A stretch of 64,000 nucleotides of DNA from Maribacter arcticus (GTDB lineage: Bacteria; Bacteroidota; Bacteroidia; Flavobacteriales; Flavobacteriaceae): assembly GCF_900167935.1 (NCBI RefSeq), contig NZ_FUYL01000001.1, positions 124,001-188,000 of the forward strand. The letters run 5' to 3'. Below, piece by piece: positions 33,657 to 43,571 of this stretch (within the stretch, counting starts at the first letter, position 1; each line of letters begins with the position of its first letter). The position numbers were made by a program, and so were the translations under genes. The notes beneath the pieces are model-generated. The model was not told where the DNA came from and searched no databases. It was given only the letters and a program-made list of their open reading frames with translations.

Positions 33657-34099
33657 ATCTTAAATATAAGATTTTATCAAGAATAAATCCATTTGGGAAA
33701 TCCGTTTTTTATAATGTCTCTTAACCGTCTTCTGCTGTCTATTACTGGGAAACCCCGAGTTCAAAAGCTAATTTCATACTCCATTAAAATGTAAGCGAAG
33801 TATAATTATAACAAATTGTTATTTAATAAGGATTTATATAATCGTATACTGTTGACTGTTTAATAGAATAATCGTTAAATATTAATTAGTCGACAAAGTA
33901 TTGATAGTAATTCTAATGATTGAATAATACTATTCATTTGCATAGAACGTTAGTCAATCTAATGCTGTAACAAGTGGTATTTTTATTGTTATTTCCGACA
34001 GGATAAGATATTTTTGCCAACTTTTAAAATCTTAGAACATAATCGTTTATAGGAGACTATGTTGAAAAAGATTAAAAGATATAATTAAGTAAAGACTGT
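33657..34099. other. 443-base intergenic region
   Basis: It separates the divergent SUMF1-like and GH63 genes. No open frame with coding character was found on either strand. It is very AT-rich. The only recognisable element is the promoter-like pair at 33986-34016. Confidence 0.5.
33986..34016 (+). promoter_or_regulatory. Bacteroidota-type promoter of GH63 gene
   Basis: TTG (33986-33988) followed after 20 bases by TATTTTTG (34009-34016), matching TAnnTTTG. It leaves a leader of about 80 bases before the ATG at 34100. Confidence 0.5.
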
Positions 34100-36727
34100 A
34101 TGATCCATAAAAATGCTGAGGAAGAACGATTAGCCGTTGAGGATAATTATAAAAATTGGAAGAGATGGGGCCCATATTTGGCAGAGCGACAATGGGGAAC
34201 CGTAAGAGAAGATTATAGTGAAAATGGTCACGCATGGGATTTTATCGGTCACGATAAGGCACGTAGTAATGCTTATAGATGGGGAGAAGAAGGTATAGGT
34301 GGTTTTTGTGATTCTAGAGAAATTCTATGTTTGGCGCCTGCTTTTTGGAACGGTAAGGATCCAATCCTTAAAGAACGCTTATTTGGACTTACCAATAATG
34401 AGGGTAATCATGGTGAGGATGTTAAAGAACTCTATTTTCATCAAGTGTCTACACCTACACATTCGTATGCTAAATATTTATACAAGTACCCTCATAAGAA
34501 ATTCCCATACGCTGAAATAATAAAGAAAAATCGGGAAAGAGGTAGGGAAGAGTCAGAATTTGAACTTCTAGATACTAAAGCATTTGCCAAAAATAGATAT
34601 TTTGACTGTTTTATTGAGTATGCCAAAGAAGATGTTGGCGATATTCTTATGAAGATAACTGTTGTTAATAGAGGCTCGAAAGCTGCTAATATTCATGTTT
34701 TGCCTCATCTATGGTTTCGTAATTTTTGGAAGCACAACAATCGTTTTGAGCGACCAGAAATGAAGTCGATTTCAAATTCATCTGTACAGAGTAGAAGTAC
34801 AAGAAATGGCAGATATTATTTTTATCATGAAGGTGGAGAACAACTGTTTTGTGAAAATGAAACCAATAACAAACGCATCTACGATGTGCCTAACGAAGTA
34901 GATTATGTAAAAGACGGTATCAATGACCATGTAGTTAGTGGTTTAGATACGGTAAACCCGAATAAGAAAGGTTCAAAATTTGCAGTATGGCATAAATTAA
35001 GGCTTAAATCGGGGGAAGAGAAAACCATTAGAGTACGATTAAGTAAAAAGAAACTTGCCGATCCATGGACCAATTTTGATTCAATTTTTAATAAAAGAAT
35101 TGCTGAATGTGAGGCGTTTTATGGCGATATTTTAAAGAAAGAGCTGCCACAAGCGCAACAAGAAATAGCTAGAAAAGCCTTTTCTGGACTTTTATGGACT
35201 AAGCAGTTTTATTATTATGATGTCCATAAATGGTTGTTTGGTGGTGCTGGTGAGGCCAAACCTTATCGTGCAGATTCGCGAAATATACATTGGGAACACC
35301 TTACCAATCGCCACATTATATCAATGCCAGATAAATGGGAATACCCATGGTATGCCGCTTGGGATTTGGCATTTCATATGGTATCTTTTGTAGAGATAGA
35401 TCCTTATTTTGCCAAAGAACAATTGCTTTTGGTATTGCGGGAAAGTTATATGCACCCTAATGGACAGATACCTGCTTATGAATGGAATTTTAGTGATGTG
35501 AATCCGCCAGTACATTCTTGGGCAGTTTGGAATGTATATGAAAAAGATAAACAACGTTCAGGAAAAGGTGATTCAAAATTCTTGGAAAAGGCTTTTCAAA
35601 AATTACTAATCAATTTTACTTGGTGGGTAAATCAAAAGGATAAAAATGGAATCAATCTTTTTGAAGGTGGCTTTTTAGGGCTCGATAATATTGGGGTTTT
35701 TGACCGTAATCATATGCCAGAGGGCATCACACGTATGCAACAGGCAGATGCTACCAGTTGGATGGCTATGTTTACATTGAACATGCTTCGTATGTCTCTA
35801 GAATTGGCGAAGGTAAATCCAATATATGAAGAGAGTGTTGCAAAATTCTTTAGGCATTTCTTAAATATTGCTTGGGCGATGCACCATATAGGGCAGAAAG
35901 ATATTTCTTTATGGGATGATGAGGATGATTTTTATTATGATGTGGTAGAAATGTCTAATGGTACTACAGATCGTTTAAAGGTGCGGTCATTAGTAGGTAT
36001 CATACCATTATTTGCTGTAGAAATTATCCATAAAGATTTATTTGAGGAACTAAAGCACTTTAAAGTAAGAGCAGCTGAAATTGTACGCACACGACCCGAT
36101 TTGGCCTCGTTAATTTCTAATATTGAAGAGTTCAATGCCGATGGAAATTATTTGTTTTCTATCATGCGAGGATTTAGATTGGAGAAATTATTGTTTCGAT
36201 TGTTAGATGAAAAGGAGTTTCTTTCTGAATTCGGTATTCGTTCTCTTTCAAAATACCATGAGGAGCATCCTTTTGTATTTAAACATAATGGACACCATCA
36301 GATTCAATATGAATCTGGGGAAAGTCGTTCAAATATGTTCGGGGGTAATTCTAATTGGCGTGGCCCCATTTGGATGCCATTGAACTATATGATTATCCAA
36401 TCGCTTCGTAAGTACTATTTGTTCTATGGAAAAGAATATGTGTATGAGTTTCCTACCGGATCGGGTGTTAAACTGAACCTGAATGAAATAGCAAATGAGA
36501 TTTCTAAAAGATTGATAAAGCTATTTCAACCTAATAAAAAAGGGAAGTTTCAATACCATTCTGAAGATAAGCACCAACTATTTACGAAAGATGAACAATT
36601 CAAAAACCAGCACTTCTTCTATGAGTTTTTTGATGGGGATTCTGGTAAAGGTTTAGGAGCATCGCATCAAACAGGTTGGACCGCTTTGGTCGCCAACTTG
36701 ATCATGGAGCTAGAGCAGAATTCATAA
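34100..36727 (+). CDS. GH63-type glucosidase-like protein, copy 1
   Basis: 875 residues with no signal peptide, so probably cytosolic. The N-terminal third is a beta-sandwich (RWGPYLAERQWGTVREDYS, LFGLTNNEGNHGEDVKELY). The rest is an (alpha/alpha)6 barrel with DKWEYPWYAAWDLAFHMV, GGFLGLDNIGVFDRN, FGGNSNWRGPIWMPLNY and GLGASHQTGWTALV. This matches GH63 (mannosyl-oligosaccharide glucosidase/YgjK-like) inverting alpha-glucosidases; the DLAFH aspartate is a candidate acid. The copy at 49606-52233 has the same length and motifs. Glycan substrate unknown. Confidence 0.86.
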   Translation: MIHKNAEEERLAVEDNYKNWKRWGPYLAERQWGTVREDYSENGHAWDFIGHDKARSNAYRWGEEGIGGFCDSREILCLAPAFWNGKDPILKERLFGLTNNEGNHGEDVKELYFHQVSTPTHSYAKYLYKYPHKKFPYAEIIKKNRERGREESEFELLDTKAFAKNRYFDCFIEYAKEDVGDILMKITVVNRGSKAANIHVLPHLWFRNFWKHNNRFERPEMKSISNSSVQSRSTRNGRYYFYHEGGEQLFCENETNNKRIYDVPNEVDYVKDGINDHVVSGLDTVNPNKKGSKFAVWHKLRLKSGEEKTIRVRLSKKKLADPWTNFDSIFNKRIAECEAFYGDILKKELPQAQQEIARKAFSGLLWTKQFYYYDVHKWLFGGAGEAKPYRADSRNIHWEHLTNRHIISMPDKWEYPWYAAWDLAFHMVSFVEIDPYFAKEQLLLVLRESYMHPNGQIPAYEWNFSDVNPPVHSWAVWNVYEKDKQRSGKGDSKFLEKAFQKLLINFTWWVNQKDKNGINLFEGGFLGLDNIGVFDRNHMPEGITRMQQADATSWMAMFTLNMLRMSLELAKVNPIYEESVAKFFRHFLNIAWAMHHIGQKDISLWDDEDDFYYDVVEMSNGTTDRLKVRSLVGIIPLFAVEIIHKDLFEELKHFKVRAAEIVRTRPDLASLISNIEEFNADGNYLFSIMRGFRLEKLLFRLLDEKEFLSEFGIRSLSKYHEEHPFVFKHNGHHQIQYESGESRSNMFGGNSNWRGPIWMPLNYMIIQSLRKYYLFYGKEYVYEFPTGSGVKLNLNEIANEISKRLIKLFQPNKKGKFQYHSEDKHQLFTKDEQFKNQHFFYEFFDGDSGKGLGASHQTGWTALVANLIMELEQNS

Positions 36728-36812
36728 GCAGAGAAATTTAAAATGTTGTATATTAGAATACTAAAGGCTATGTGCTTTAACATGGCCTGTTATCTAAACC
36801 AACATTTCACTG

Positions 36813-37625
36813 ATGAAAAACGATACAATAAATATATCGAAAATAGTCAAAAATGTTTCCCACTCTTCTGATGATTCTGACTATGCTGTTTGCTGGGTCA
36901 AGGACGAAATTAAAGGTGTTGAGATAGACGGTGTTTTATATCCAAACATATCAAATTCTATTTTTTTCTTGGATAATAAAGTACAATGGAAGCTTTATAC
37001 TAGAGATAATGCTGTGAATGCAGGATATTTACTCCAATTATCGCACGAGATACTTAGCAATCCATTGTTGAGCAAACTTCACATCAACCAAGTGAGACTA
37101 TTTAACTCCGGAACCATTCCGCTATTTAAATTAAGTCCGGGTATCGAGAAACGAACCCAAGCTATTTTAGAAATGATAGATGAGCTTTTGGGCTCTCATC
37201 TAAATAATAAAGAAGATGCATTGATATCACTACTAAACACCTTTTTTGTATACTGCGATGGTCAATGTAATATAAAGTCAATCATTGAAAAAAACCAAAC
37301 AAAGGCAAATATTGTATATGCGTTTAAGCAGTTAGTAGATAAGAATATTGTGAAATCTCACGAGGTAGGGTACTATGCGTCACGACTTAATATATCTACA
37401 AAATATTTGAATGAATGCGTTCAAGAAGTGCTTAATGTTAGCTCTAAGAGTATAATTATTGAACAGTTATTGATTCGATCACGTCATGCTTTAAAATTTA
37501 CCAATAGAACAATAAAGGAGATTAGTTATGATTTAGGTTTTTCTACACCAGATTATTTCAGCTATTTCTTTAAGACCCAAACAGGAACCAACCCTTCTGT
37601 GCTTAGAAGAAGCGGTAGTTCTTAA
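36813..37625 (+). CDS. AraC-family transcriptional regulator
   Basis: 270 residues. The N-terminal cupin-like sensor part spans about 1-160. The C-terminal HTH_18 domain (about 170-265) has ISTKYLNECVQEVL in helix 2-3 and TIKEISYDLGFSTPDYFSYF as the second helix-turn-helix with the AraC signature. It starts about 85 bases after the GH63 stop on the same strand and about 75 bases before the cupin gene, so it may regulate either. Effector unknown. Confidence 0.9.
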   Translation: MKNDTINISKIVKNVSHSSDDSDYAVCWVKDEIKGVEIDGVLYPNISNSIFFLDNKVQWKLYTRDNAVNAGYLLQLSHEILSNPLLSKLHINQVRLFNSGTIPLFKLSPGIEKRTQAILEMIDELLGSHLNNKEDALISLLNTFFVYCDGQCNIKSIIEKNQTKANIVYAFKQLVDKNIVKSHEVGYYASRLNISTKYLNECVQEVLNVSSKSIIIEQLLIRSRHALKFTNRTIKEISYDLGFSTPDYFSYFFKTQTGTNPSVLRRSGSS

Positions 37626-37699
37626 ATTCAAAGTTTATACCGTGGTTTTCACATTTTACCCGATTTGCTTTATTCCTAAATTGGTGTAAAATTAAAATC

Positions 37700-38245
37700 A
37701 TGGATAGAAAACGTTTTATTAAAAATTCAGGAATAGGTTTGGGAATAGCATTATTGCCTGGAGTACTACTTAGTCAACCAAATTTATTTTCAACCCCTCA
37801 TGTTTCTCTTAATGACCCAAAAGTGGTTAAAGATGATGATGGAGATGTTCTTAATGTTATTGGGGATATCCAGACCCATAAATTGTTGGGTAAGGACACA
37901 AACAATCAAATTGTTGAATGGGTGGATAATGTTGCCCCAGGTGTAGGTATACCGCCGCATATCCATACCAAGGAAGACGAGATGTTTAGGGTGGTTAAGG
38001 GAGAAGTTGAAATAACCGTAAACAGTAAAACCACCATTTTAAAAGCAGGTGATATTGCTTTTGCGCCAAAAGGTATCGCACACGCTTGGAAGGTTGTTGG
38101 TACAGAAAAGGCAAAAATGATTACCTCCGCTTTTCCTGCAGGTATCGAGTTTATGTTTCAAGAATTGGCACAATTACCAGCAGGACCACCGAATTTTGAA
38201 AAAGTAGCGGAAATTTGTGGAAGACAGGGAGTAACTTTTGTATAG
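37700..38245 (+). CDS. Exported cupin-domain protein
   Basis: 181 residues with a Tat-like leader (DRKRFIKNSGIGLGIALLPG; Lys-Arg in place of the usual Arg-Arg). A single cupin domain (about 70-160) has metal-ligand positions HIHTKEDE (two His and Glu) and GIAHAW (His). Probably a periplasmic small-molecule dioxygenase, isomerase or binding protein. It follows the AraC gene on the same strand, so the regulator may control it. Confidence 0.84.
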   Translation: MDRKRFIKNSGIGLGIALLPGVLLSQPNLFSTPHVSLNDPKVVKDDDGDVLNVIGDIQTHKLLGKDTNNQIVEWVDNVAPGVGIPPHIHTKEDEMFRVVKGEVEITVNSKTTILKAGDIAFAPKGIAHAWKVVGTEKAKMITSAFPAGIEFMFQELAQLPAGPPNFEKVAEICGRQGVTFV

Positions 38246-38299
38246 GAAATAGAAGGAATCTATATCTTTTTTGAGATAGAATCAATGTCTATTTGGTTT

Positions 38300-38983
38300 T
38301 TATTCATCTTCATGGGTTTCTGCTTCAAAGCTATCAACATATTTTAAATCTTTGAACCAATAGTGGGAAGAAATCACATCGGCGATTAATTCTCCTGTAT
38401 CGTTTTTTGTAAGTTTCAATTGCCAAAGAATATCTTTTGCTTCTTGAAATTTATCTCCTTCAATTTTGTCATCAAAAAGGCGGTTGATTACACTGTTGTC
38501 TGGTAAGCCACCAACCAATAAACGAACCAAGGTCGCTTCTGGATAAGTGTCAAATATGGGATAGCTATTTTTTGAAGTTTCCTGAACTTTCAACTGAAAT
38601 GAAACTGCTTCAGGGTGAGGAAAAGTACCTTCAAAGGCATCATATAGCAATTGATGCACGGCAAAGAATTCTTCATGTAAAGAAAGATCTGCATATTCTT
38701 CCCATAATTTTTCTTCCAACATTTCATTTGAAAGGTTGTCGATTTGACCCTTGTTAAGTTTATTACCAAAAACATAGGTGAGTACAATTTTCGCGGCATC
38801 ATCTGGTTCATTATCAGTTAGTGACATTAAACACATATCTTTTATTTCGGCCTTATCTAAACTAGCAGGATTATCATAATCCATCAGCTCTAATAAATCT
38901 AGATATTTGGCTTCTGTCCAATAACCAGGTAATTCAGAAATCGTTTTAAACGATATTCGAGTAACAGTAAATGATTTTTTCAT
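38300..38983 (-). CDS. Hypothetical cytosolic protein
   Basis: 227 residues, acidic, no signal or membrane segment, mostly alpha-helical by pattern (AKYLDLLELMDYDNPASLDK). No family recognised. It starts 18 bases after the corA stop on the same strand, so the two are probably co-transcribed. Confidence 0.65.
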   Translation of the reverse strand: MKKSFTVTRISFKTISELPGYWTEAKYLDLLELMDYDNPASLDKAEIKDMCLMSLTDNEPDDAAKIVLTYVFGNKLNKGQIDNLSNEMLEEKLWEEYADLSLHEEFFAVHQLLYDAFEGTFPHPEAVSFQLKVQETSKNSYPIFDTYPEATLVRLLVGGLPDNSVINRLFDDKIEGDKFQEAKDILWQLKLTKNDTGELIADVISSHYWFKDLKYVDSFEAETHEDE

Positions 38984-39001
38984 GAAGAGAGTAATTCAAA
39001 A

Positions 39002-40066
39002 TTAAAACCAGTTTCTTTTTTTAAAATAAATAAGCATTAGTATCGCAACGAAAATCATTGCTGCCCACATGATGTAGTAGCTGTATTGATAATGTAGTTC
39101 TGGTACATTGTCAAAATTGGTTCCGTATATACCAGCAATAAATGTTAGGGGAATAAAGATGACCGAGAATATGGTCAAGAACTTCATGATGTCATTTAGT
39201 TTGGTACTTACTGAAGTATGGTATAAGTTTAATTGATCGGTTAAAATTTCACGGTAACTATCTGATGAATCGATTGCTTGATTCATATTATCCCGTAGCT
39301 CTTGAAAGTGGATATAAGTAGAATCAAATATAAATTCAGATTCTAACTTTGAAAGTGTTAAAATCATCTCTTTTGCCGGCCTAATATTTCTTCTTAAAAA
39401 GTTTAATTCACGTTTGTAATCATTGATTTTCCTGATTGTAGATTTATTAGGGTGGTTGCCAATGTTTTCTTCCAAGATTTCTATTTTTTCACCCAATACA
39501 CTTAAAATATAGATGTAATTGTCAATGACGATATCTAATAGGGCAAAGGTCAAATAGTCCGTCCAACCATTTCTGATACGCTTTCTATTCTTGCGAATTC
39601 GTTCTCTAATGGGTTCGAATACATCGCCTTTTTTCTCTTGAAAAGAAATCAATACAGATTTGGTAAGTATTAGGCTTAGATTTTCAACAGTTAGAGTACC
39701 GTGTTCTTCATTGAGTTGAAGCATTTTTATGGAAAGAAAAATGCAATTATCGAATTCTTGAACCGTAGGTCTTGAAGACGTATTCATAACATTTGCTAGC
39801 ACCAGTTCATCTAAATGAAAACCCTTAGCTATATCGAGCATTAGCTCTTTGTTATGTAAACCGTCAATATTGAGCCATGTGACCGTTTTCATATCTTGAT
39901 AGGCTATGGCTTCGGTAATATCTTTTACAGGTTGCTCGTTGAGGTTCTTTGAGTCAAAATCAATAACCCTAATCAAGACTTCGTCTATTTTTTTTTCGCC
40001 TCTATAGAATAATTCATCTGGGGCTCTCCCAATTTCATCCTTGTTTTTTCTTACGAATCTTGCCAT
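39002..40066 (-). CDS. corA: CorA-family divalent cation channel
   Basis: 354 residues. The N-terminal cytosolic funnel (about 1-280) contains the stalk helix, followed by two C-terminal membrane helices (about 295-318 and 331-347). CorA conducts Mg2+ (also Co2+/Ni2+) through a pentamer whose filter is the loop after TM1, usually Gly-Met-Asn. Here the loop reads IYGTNFDNVPEL, with Gly315-Thr316-Asn317, so the middle residue is Thr. Full family length. The downstream hypothetical gene is 18 bases away. The YGxNF...PEL core supports the assignment. Confidence 0.9.
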   Translation of the reverse strand: MARFVRKNKDEIGRAPDELFYRGEKKIDEVLIRVIDFDSKNLNEQPVKDITEAIAYQDMKTVTWLNIDGLHNKELMLDIAKGFHLDELVLANVMNTSSRPTVQEFDNCIFLSIKMLQLNEEHGTLTVENLSLILTKSVLISFQEKKGDVFEPIRERIRKNRKRIRNGWTDYLTFALLDIVIDNYIYILSVLGEKIEILEENIGNHPNKSTIRKINDYKRELNFLRRNIRPAKEMILTLSKLESEFIFDSTYIHFQELRDNMNQAIDSSDSYREILTDQLNLYHTSVSTKLNDIMKFLTIFSVIFIPLTFIAGIYGTNFDNVPELHYQYSYYIMWAAMIFVAILMLIYFKKRNWF

Positions 40067-40153
40067 GCTAATTTGTTTTTGTAATCATAATGACCTAGAA
40101 TATATAAGCTACATGATATTTAAATATCTACAGAAAATATACCAGTACTGTTA

Positions 40154-42973
40154 TTAAGAATCGCTTATAGCTGTAAATGCATCTAATGCGAAACTTCTAA
40201 TTTTTGGGTCAGCATCGTTAAGATGTTCTTCTACAATACTTAAATATCGAGGTTCTTTTTGTTGCGCAATGAGGTATAAAACCGCCAACTTAATTTTTAG
40301 GTCGTTGCCTTGTAATAGCAATTTAAAACACTCTAATTCTGAGGTTATCTTATGTTTTATTTTTTGAAGCTCTTCTTCTGATGATATATCAAGGGCAGAT
40401 TCTTCAATAATTGGCAGCAGCTTGCGCTTAAGCTCACCTGTAAGAAGGTTGTCTAAAAATTCAATGGCATTGTGCTGGGCTTCTTGCTTATGGCTTAAAA
40501 GACCTTCATAGGCTATGGCAACATCTTTTTGTTGGTAGCGTAGACCTAATAATTTAAAGATTCGCTCTAAACCAGAATCTAACCTGCGTTCTAAAAGCTC
40601 TAAAAGGCTTGTGCGTGCATCTCGTTCTGCATCTCCAATTTCTTTTTTAGACTTGGTTCTGTTTCGATAAGAGATAATTATTTGAGTATGCATTGAAGAC
40701 AAGGTTTGATGGTGCAACTTACACTCATCAAAGATTACCGACACCACTTTATAGCGATTGAATTTTAATTGTGGATGTGTTGAACGAATAGCACTTAATG
40801 CTCTAACCACTTCTAACCGAACAGTCAAATCATTATCTGTTAAGATGCCTAATAATTGATGAACGGCTTCCTTCGAATAAAAAGATTGCATGGCCATAGG
40901 TATGAATCGAATCACGGATAAGGGTTGCAGTCTTTCCTGAACATTTTTACGAAGTAATGGTAAAATTTGAGGGCCATATTGTTTAAATGCCTCAATAACC
41001 GCAGGTCTATATTTTTTTTGTTCTAAAAACGGAATAATATGTTGGCCTACAATAGGGTCCATTGTACTACCGATAGACTTGATAGTGGTTCTTACAATTT
41101 CTTCATTTTCATGATTTAGAAACTCAATAAGCTTGTTGTAATAAATGGGCATATTAGCAACACCCAGTATTTCTATTACAGTTTCTAAATAGATTATATT
41201 GTCTTTGTCTTTTTCAATGTTAATGAGCGATTTAGAAATACGGTCTAGTAATGAATAGCGTTGTTTTAGAGAGTAATTATGTTTAGCCTCCCTTGCCAAA
41301 CAAAATAAGGCTGCCGAAGAAATACGCTCATTCGAATTTTCTAAATAGGCATCGAATACGAACGATTTGTCTTTATGGGCAAAACTTAAAATGTATGCTA
41401 AGGTGGCAATGGTCAAATCTCTATCTTCAATTTTTAAAAGCTCAGAAACCTCAGATGTCATACTTTTTGAATTTAAAAAGTATAAATTTTGAATAGCCGA
41501 TAACTTCACTTTGTTGCTTGGATGTTCCAATAGCAATTCAACATCATCTGCAAAACGCTTATCATTGATTTCCATCAATTTGTCAAGCATAAAAAGAATT
41601 TGTTCTTCAGTTCCATTTTTAAACACGGTACGCATACCTGCTACAACCGAAGATTTTGAAGTAGTTATTTTTTTGGTTTTTTTTAAAGAATCGGTAAGTA
41701 CTTCTAGGTTGGTTCTAAACGTTTTATAATATTCAATACGCACTTTGTAAATGAAATACAGCCAAAGGCAAACAAGAACTATGATTAGAATACCGATATA
41801 AAATGAAGGTAGGTCAAGACCACGAACTACAAATATTAAGAGGCATCCTGCAATACCAGTAGCCAAGCTATCGACAACTACATCGATGAATGATTTAGTC
41901 TTGTTTTTTAAATCGAACGGTAATGGTAGCGTCAATAGTTCAGAGGCGCTTTTATGAATAGACTGTTTTAGTATACCATCCATTGCTTTTATGACTACTA
42001 CCGCAGAAAGTTCTGGCAAGAGTAGAAATAAAATGCTTCCGCCGAAAATACCTATCGGTAATAATAATAAGGAAAAGCCTACTCCCCATATACCAACAAT
42101 TCTATGAGTAAAGAATAATTGAATGACTAGGGATAATAAGTTAAATGTTGAAAACCAAAAGGCAAAAAAAGCGGTTAGCTCATCTGCATCTGATATGGCA
42201 GAAGAAGCAAAATCACTAAAAAGATAATCGACCAATTTCGCCACTACAACGCTAACGACTACGATACTTGCAATATAGGTGAGATGTTTAGATTTTAAAA
42301 TAAGCTTTAGAGGAGGCTCTGTGTTATTTACCGGATTCTTATGTTTTCTAATAGAACCATTCTTCTTGACCCTAATATTCCAAATTTTTCGTAGTAATGG
42401 TATGCAGAAGAAAAGGAGTAATGCAGCCACGAACATCAAATTTTCGTTACCAATAAGCGGTGCAAGAATTGAAGTAAGATAACCTCCGAAAATTCCACCA
42501 ATTATGGCCCCAGAACCTATAAAGCCAAATAATCTTTTGGCCTCTCTAATACTGAAAACTAAATTGGCCAAAATCCAAAATTGGGAAGCGGATAAAACGG
42601 CATAAATAGCCACCCAGATGTAAAAAAAATAAAGTAAAAATCCACTAACAACATGTAAGGATAAAAGAATACCTAGTCCGATAAGAATAACAATCGAGCT
42701 AATAATAGTTACTTCGATCACTTTTTTAAGTGAAAACCGAGAAACCGCTTTTGAATAAAAATATGAACTGGTAATCGCCGTAACGGCAACCAATAAAAAG
42801 GCAAAGGGTAGCTGCTCTACACCTAACTCAGAAAGAAAAAGAGCGTTAACGGTAGGTTTAATAATCAGTAATACGGCAATGACCAAAAAGATATAGGCGA
42901 GCATCCAAAGTGATACTTTGAATTCGCCTTCCCTTACGTCAAATATTTTTTTAATTAGTCTTTCTACCATCAA
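40154..42973 (-). CDS. Npt/ATP-ADP-translocase-like transporter fused to HEAT repeats
   Basis: 939 residues. The N-terminal about 420 residues hold 10-12 membrane helices with the NTP/NDP exchanger (TLC/Npt, MFS-like) pattern (IKPTVNALFLSELG near residue 40, GFIGSGAIIGGIFGGYLT near residue 150). Residues about 440-939 form soluble HEAT/ARM-type repeats (KVKLSAIQNLYFL, VRLEVVRALSAI, KIRSFALDAF). Members in intracellular parasites exchange nucleotides; the free-living HEAT-fused form has unknown substrate. It is the upstream neighbour of corA on the same strand. Confidence 0.78.
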   Translation of the reverse strand: MMVERLIKKIFDVREGEFKVSLWMLAYIFLVIAVLLIIKPTVNALFLSELGVEQLPFAFLLVAVTAITSSYFYSKAVSRFSLKKVIEVTIISSIVILIGLGILLSLHVVSGFLLYFFYIWVAIYAVLSASQFWILANLVFSIREAKRLFGFIGSGAIIGGIFGGYLTSILAPLIGNENLMFVAALLLFFCIPLLRKIWNIRVKKNGSIRKHKNPVNNTEPPLKLILKSKHLTYIASIVVVSVVVAKLVDYLFSDFASSAISDADELTAFFAFWFSTFNLLSLVIQLFFTHRIVGIWGVGFSLLLLPIGIFGGSILFLLLPELSAVVVIKAMDGILKQSIHKSASELLTLPLPFDLKNKTKSFIDVVVDSLATGIAGCLLIFVVRGLDLPSFYIGILIIVLVCLWLYFIYKVRIEYYKTFRTNLEVLTDSLKKTKKITTSKSSVVAGMRTVFKNGTEEQILFMLDKLMEINDKRFADDVELLLEHPSNKVKLSAIQNLYFLNSKSMTSEVSELLKIEDRDLTIATLAYILSFAHKDKSFVFDAYLENSNERISSAALFCLAREAKHNYSLKQRYSLLDRISKSLINIEKDKDNIIYLETVIEILGVANMPIYYNKLIEFLNHENEEIVRTTIKSIGSTMDPIVGQHIIPFLEQKKYRPAVIEAFKQYGPQILPLLRKNVQERLQPLSVIRFIPMAMQSFYSKEAVHQLLGILTDNDLTVRLEVVRALSAIRSTHPQLKFNRYKVVSVIFDECKLHHQTLSSMHTQIIISYRNRTKSKKEIGDAERDARTSLLELLERRLDSGLERIFKLLGLRYQQKDVAIAYEGLLSHKQEAQHNAIEFLDNLLTGELKRKLLPIIEESALDISSEEELQKIKHKITSELECFKLLLQGNDLKIKLAVLYLIAQQKEPRYLSIVEEHLNDADPKIRSFALDAFTAISDS

Positions 42974-43018
42974 ATAATATAAATCTATCGTTTATTTAAA
43001 AATTAGATTTAGTTTCTG

Positions 43019-43495
43019 CTATTTGTTGTGATTTATTTTTTGATGCAAATATTCTTCGAATTTCTTGATTAACCTTTTATTCTCACTATTTATAATAAAG
43101 AATAATACAATATACACAAAAGGAAAAATGAAATAGAATGGAATAGGTATTCCTAAATTCATTGATAATTCTATAATCAACATAAGTACAGGAGTTATTA
43201 ATAACATAAACAACCAATAATTTCTTTTTGGTTCTAAAACTATATTAGTTTTAGAACCATTTATTTTAATCAAATTTCCTGTGAAAATAATATCGCTTTT
43301 AGTGTTGGAGTAATTGGTGTCAAACAATAAGTCTGAACCAAAAGAAAAATTTAAACTAATAATAAACTCTACTTCTGATTGCCATTTTAGATAAAATACC
43401 TTTCCGTTTTCACCAAGTATATTTTTTACATCGTCAATTCCGATATTTACAGTAAAGAATTCAGTATTTGGTTTGATTGATGAAAAGAACTTCAT
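43019..43495 (-). CDS. Small membrane protein of unknown function
   Basis: 158 residues: a soluble N-terminal part (about 1-90) and two hydrophobic helices (about 93-110 and 115-135), ending in a basic tail (NKRLIKKFEEYLHQK). No family recognised. It is preceded by a degenerate gene at 43572-43889. Confidence 0.6.
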   Translation of the reverse strand: MKFFSSIKPNTEFFTVNIGIDDVKNILGENGKVFYLKWQSEVEFIISLNFSFGSDLLFDTNYSNTKSDIIFTGNLIKINGSKTNIVLEPKRNYWLFMLLITPVLMLIIELSMNLGIPIPFYFIFPFVYIVLFFIINSENKRLIKKFEEYLHQKINHNK

Positions 43496-43571
43496 TTAAT
43501 TTTGGTTTGAAGTTAGTTGACAGCATAAATTCCAATTATACACACAAGGTATTCCTGATTTTGTTTAGGAA

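Noticed and set aside
34047..34235. Minus-strand frame at the GH63 gene start
   Set aside because: It overlaps the GH63 start on the other strand and shows no coding pattern.
38221..38299. Terminator between the cupin and the convergent hypothetical gene
   Set aside because: The TCTATATC/GAGATAGA pairing is imperfect and has no T-run; not strong enough to list.
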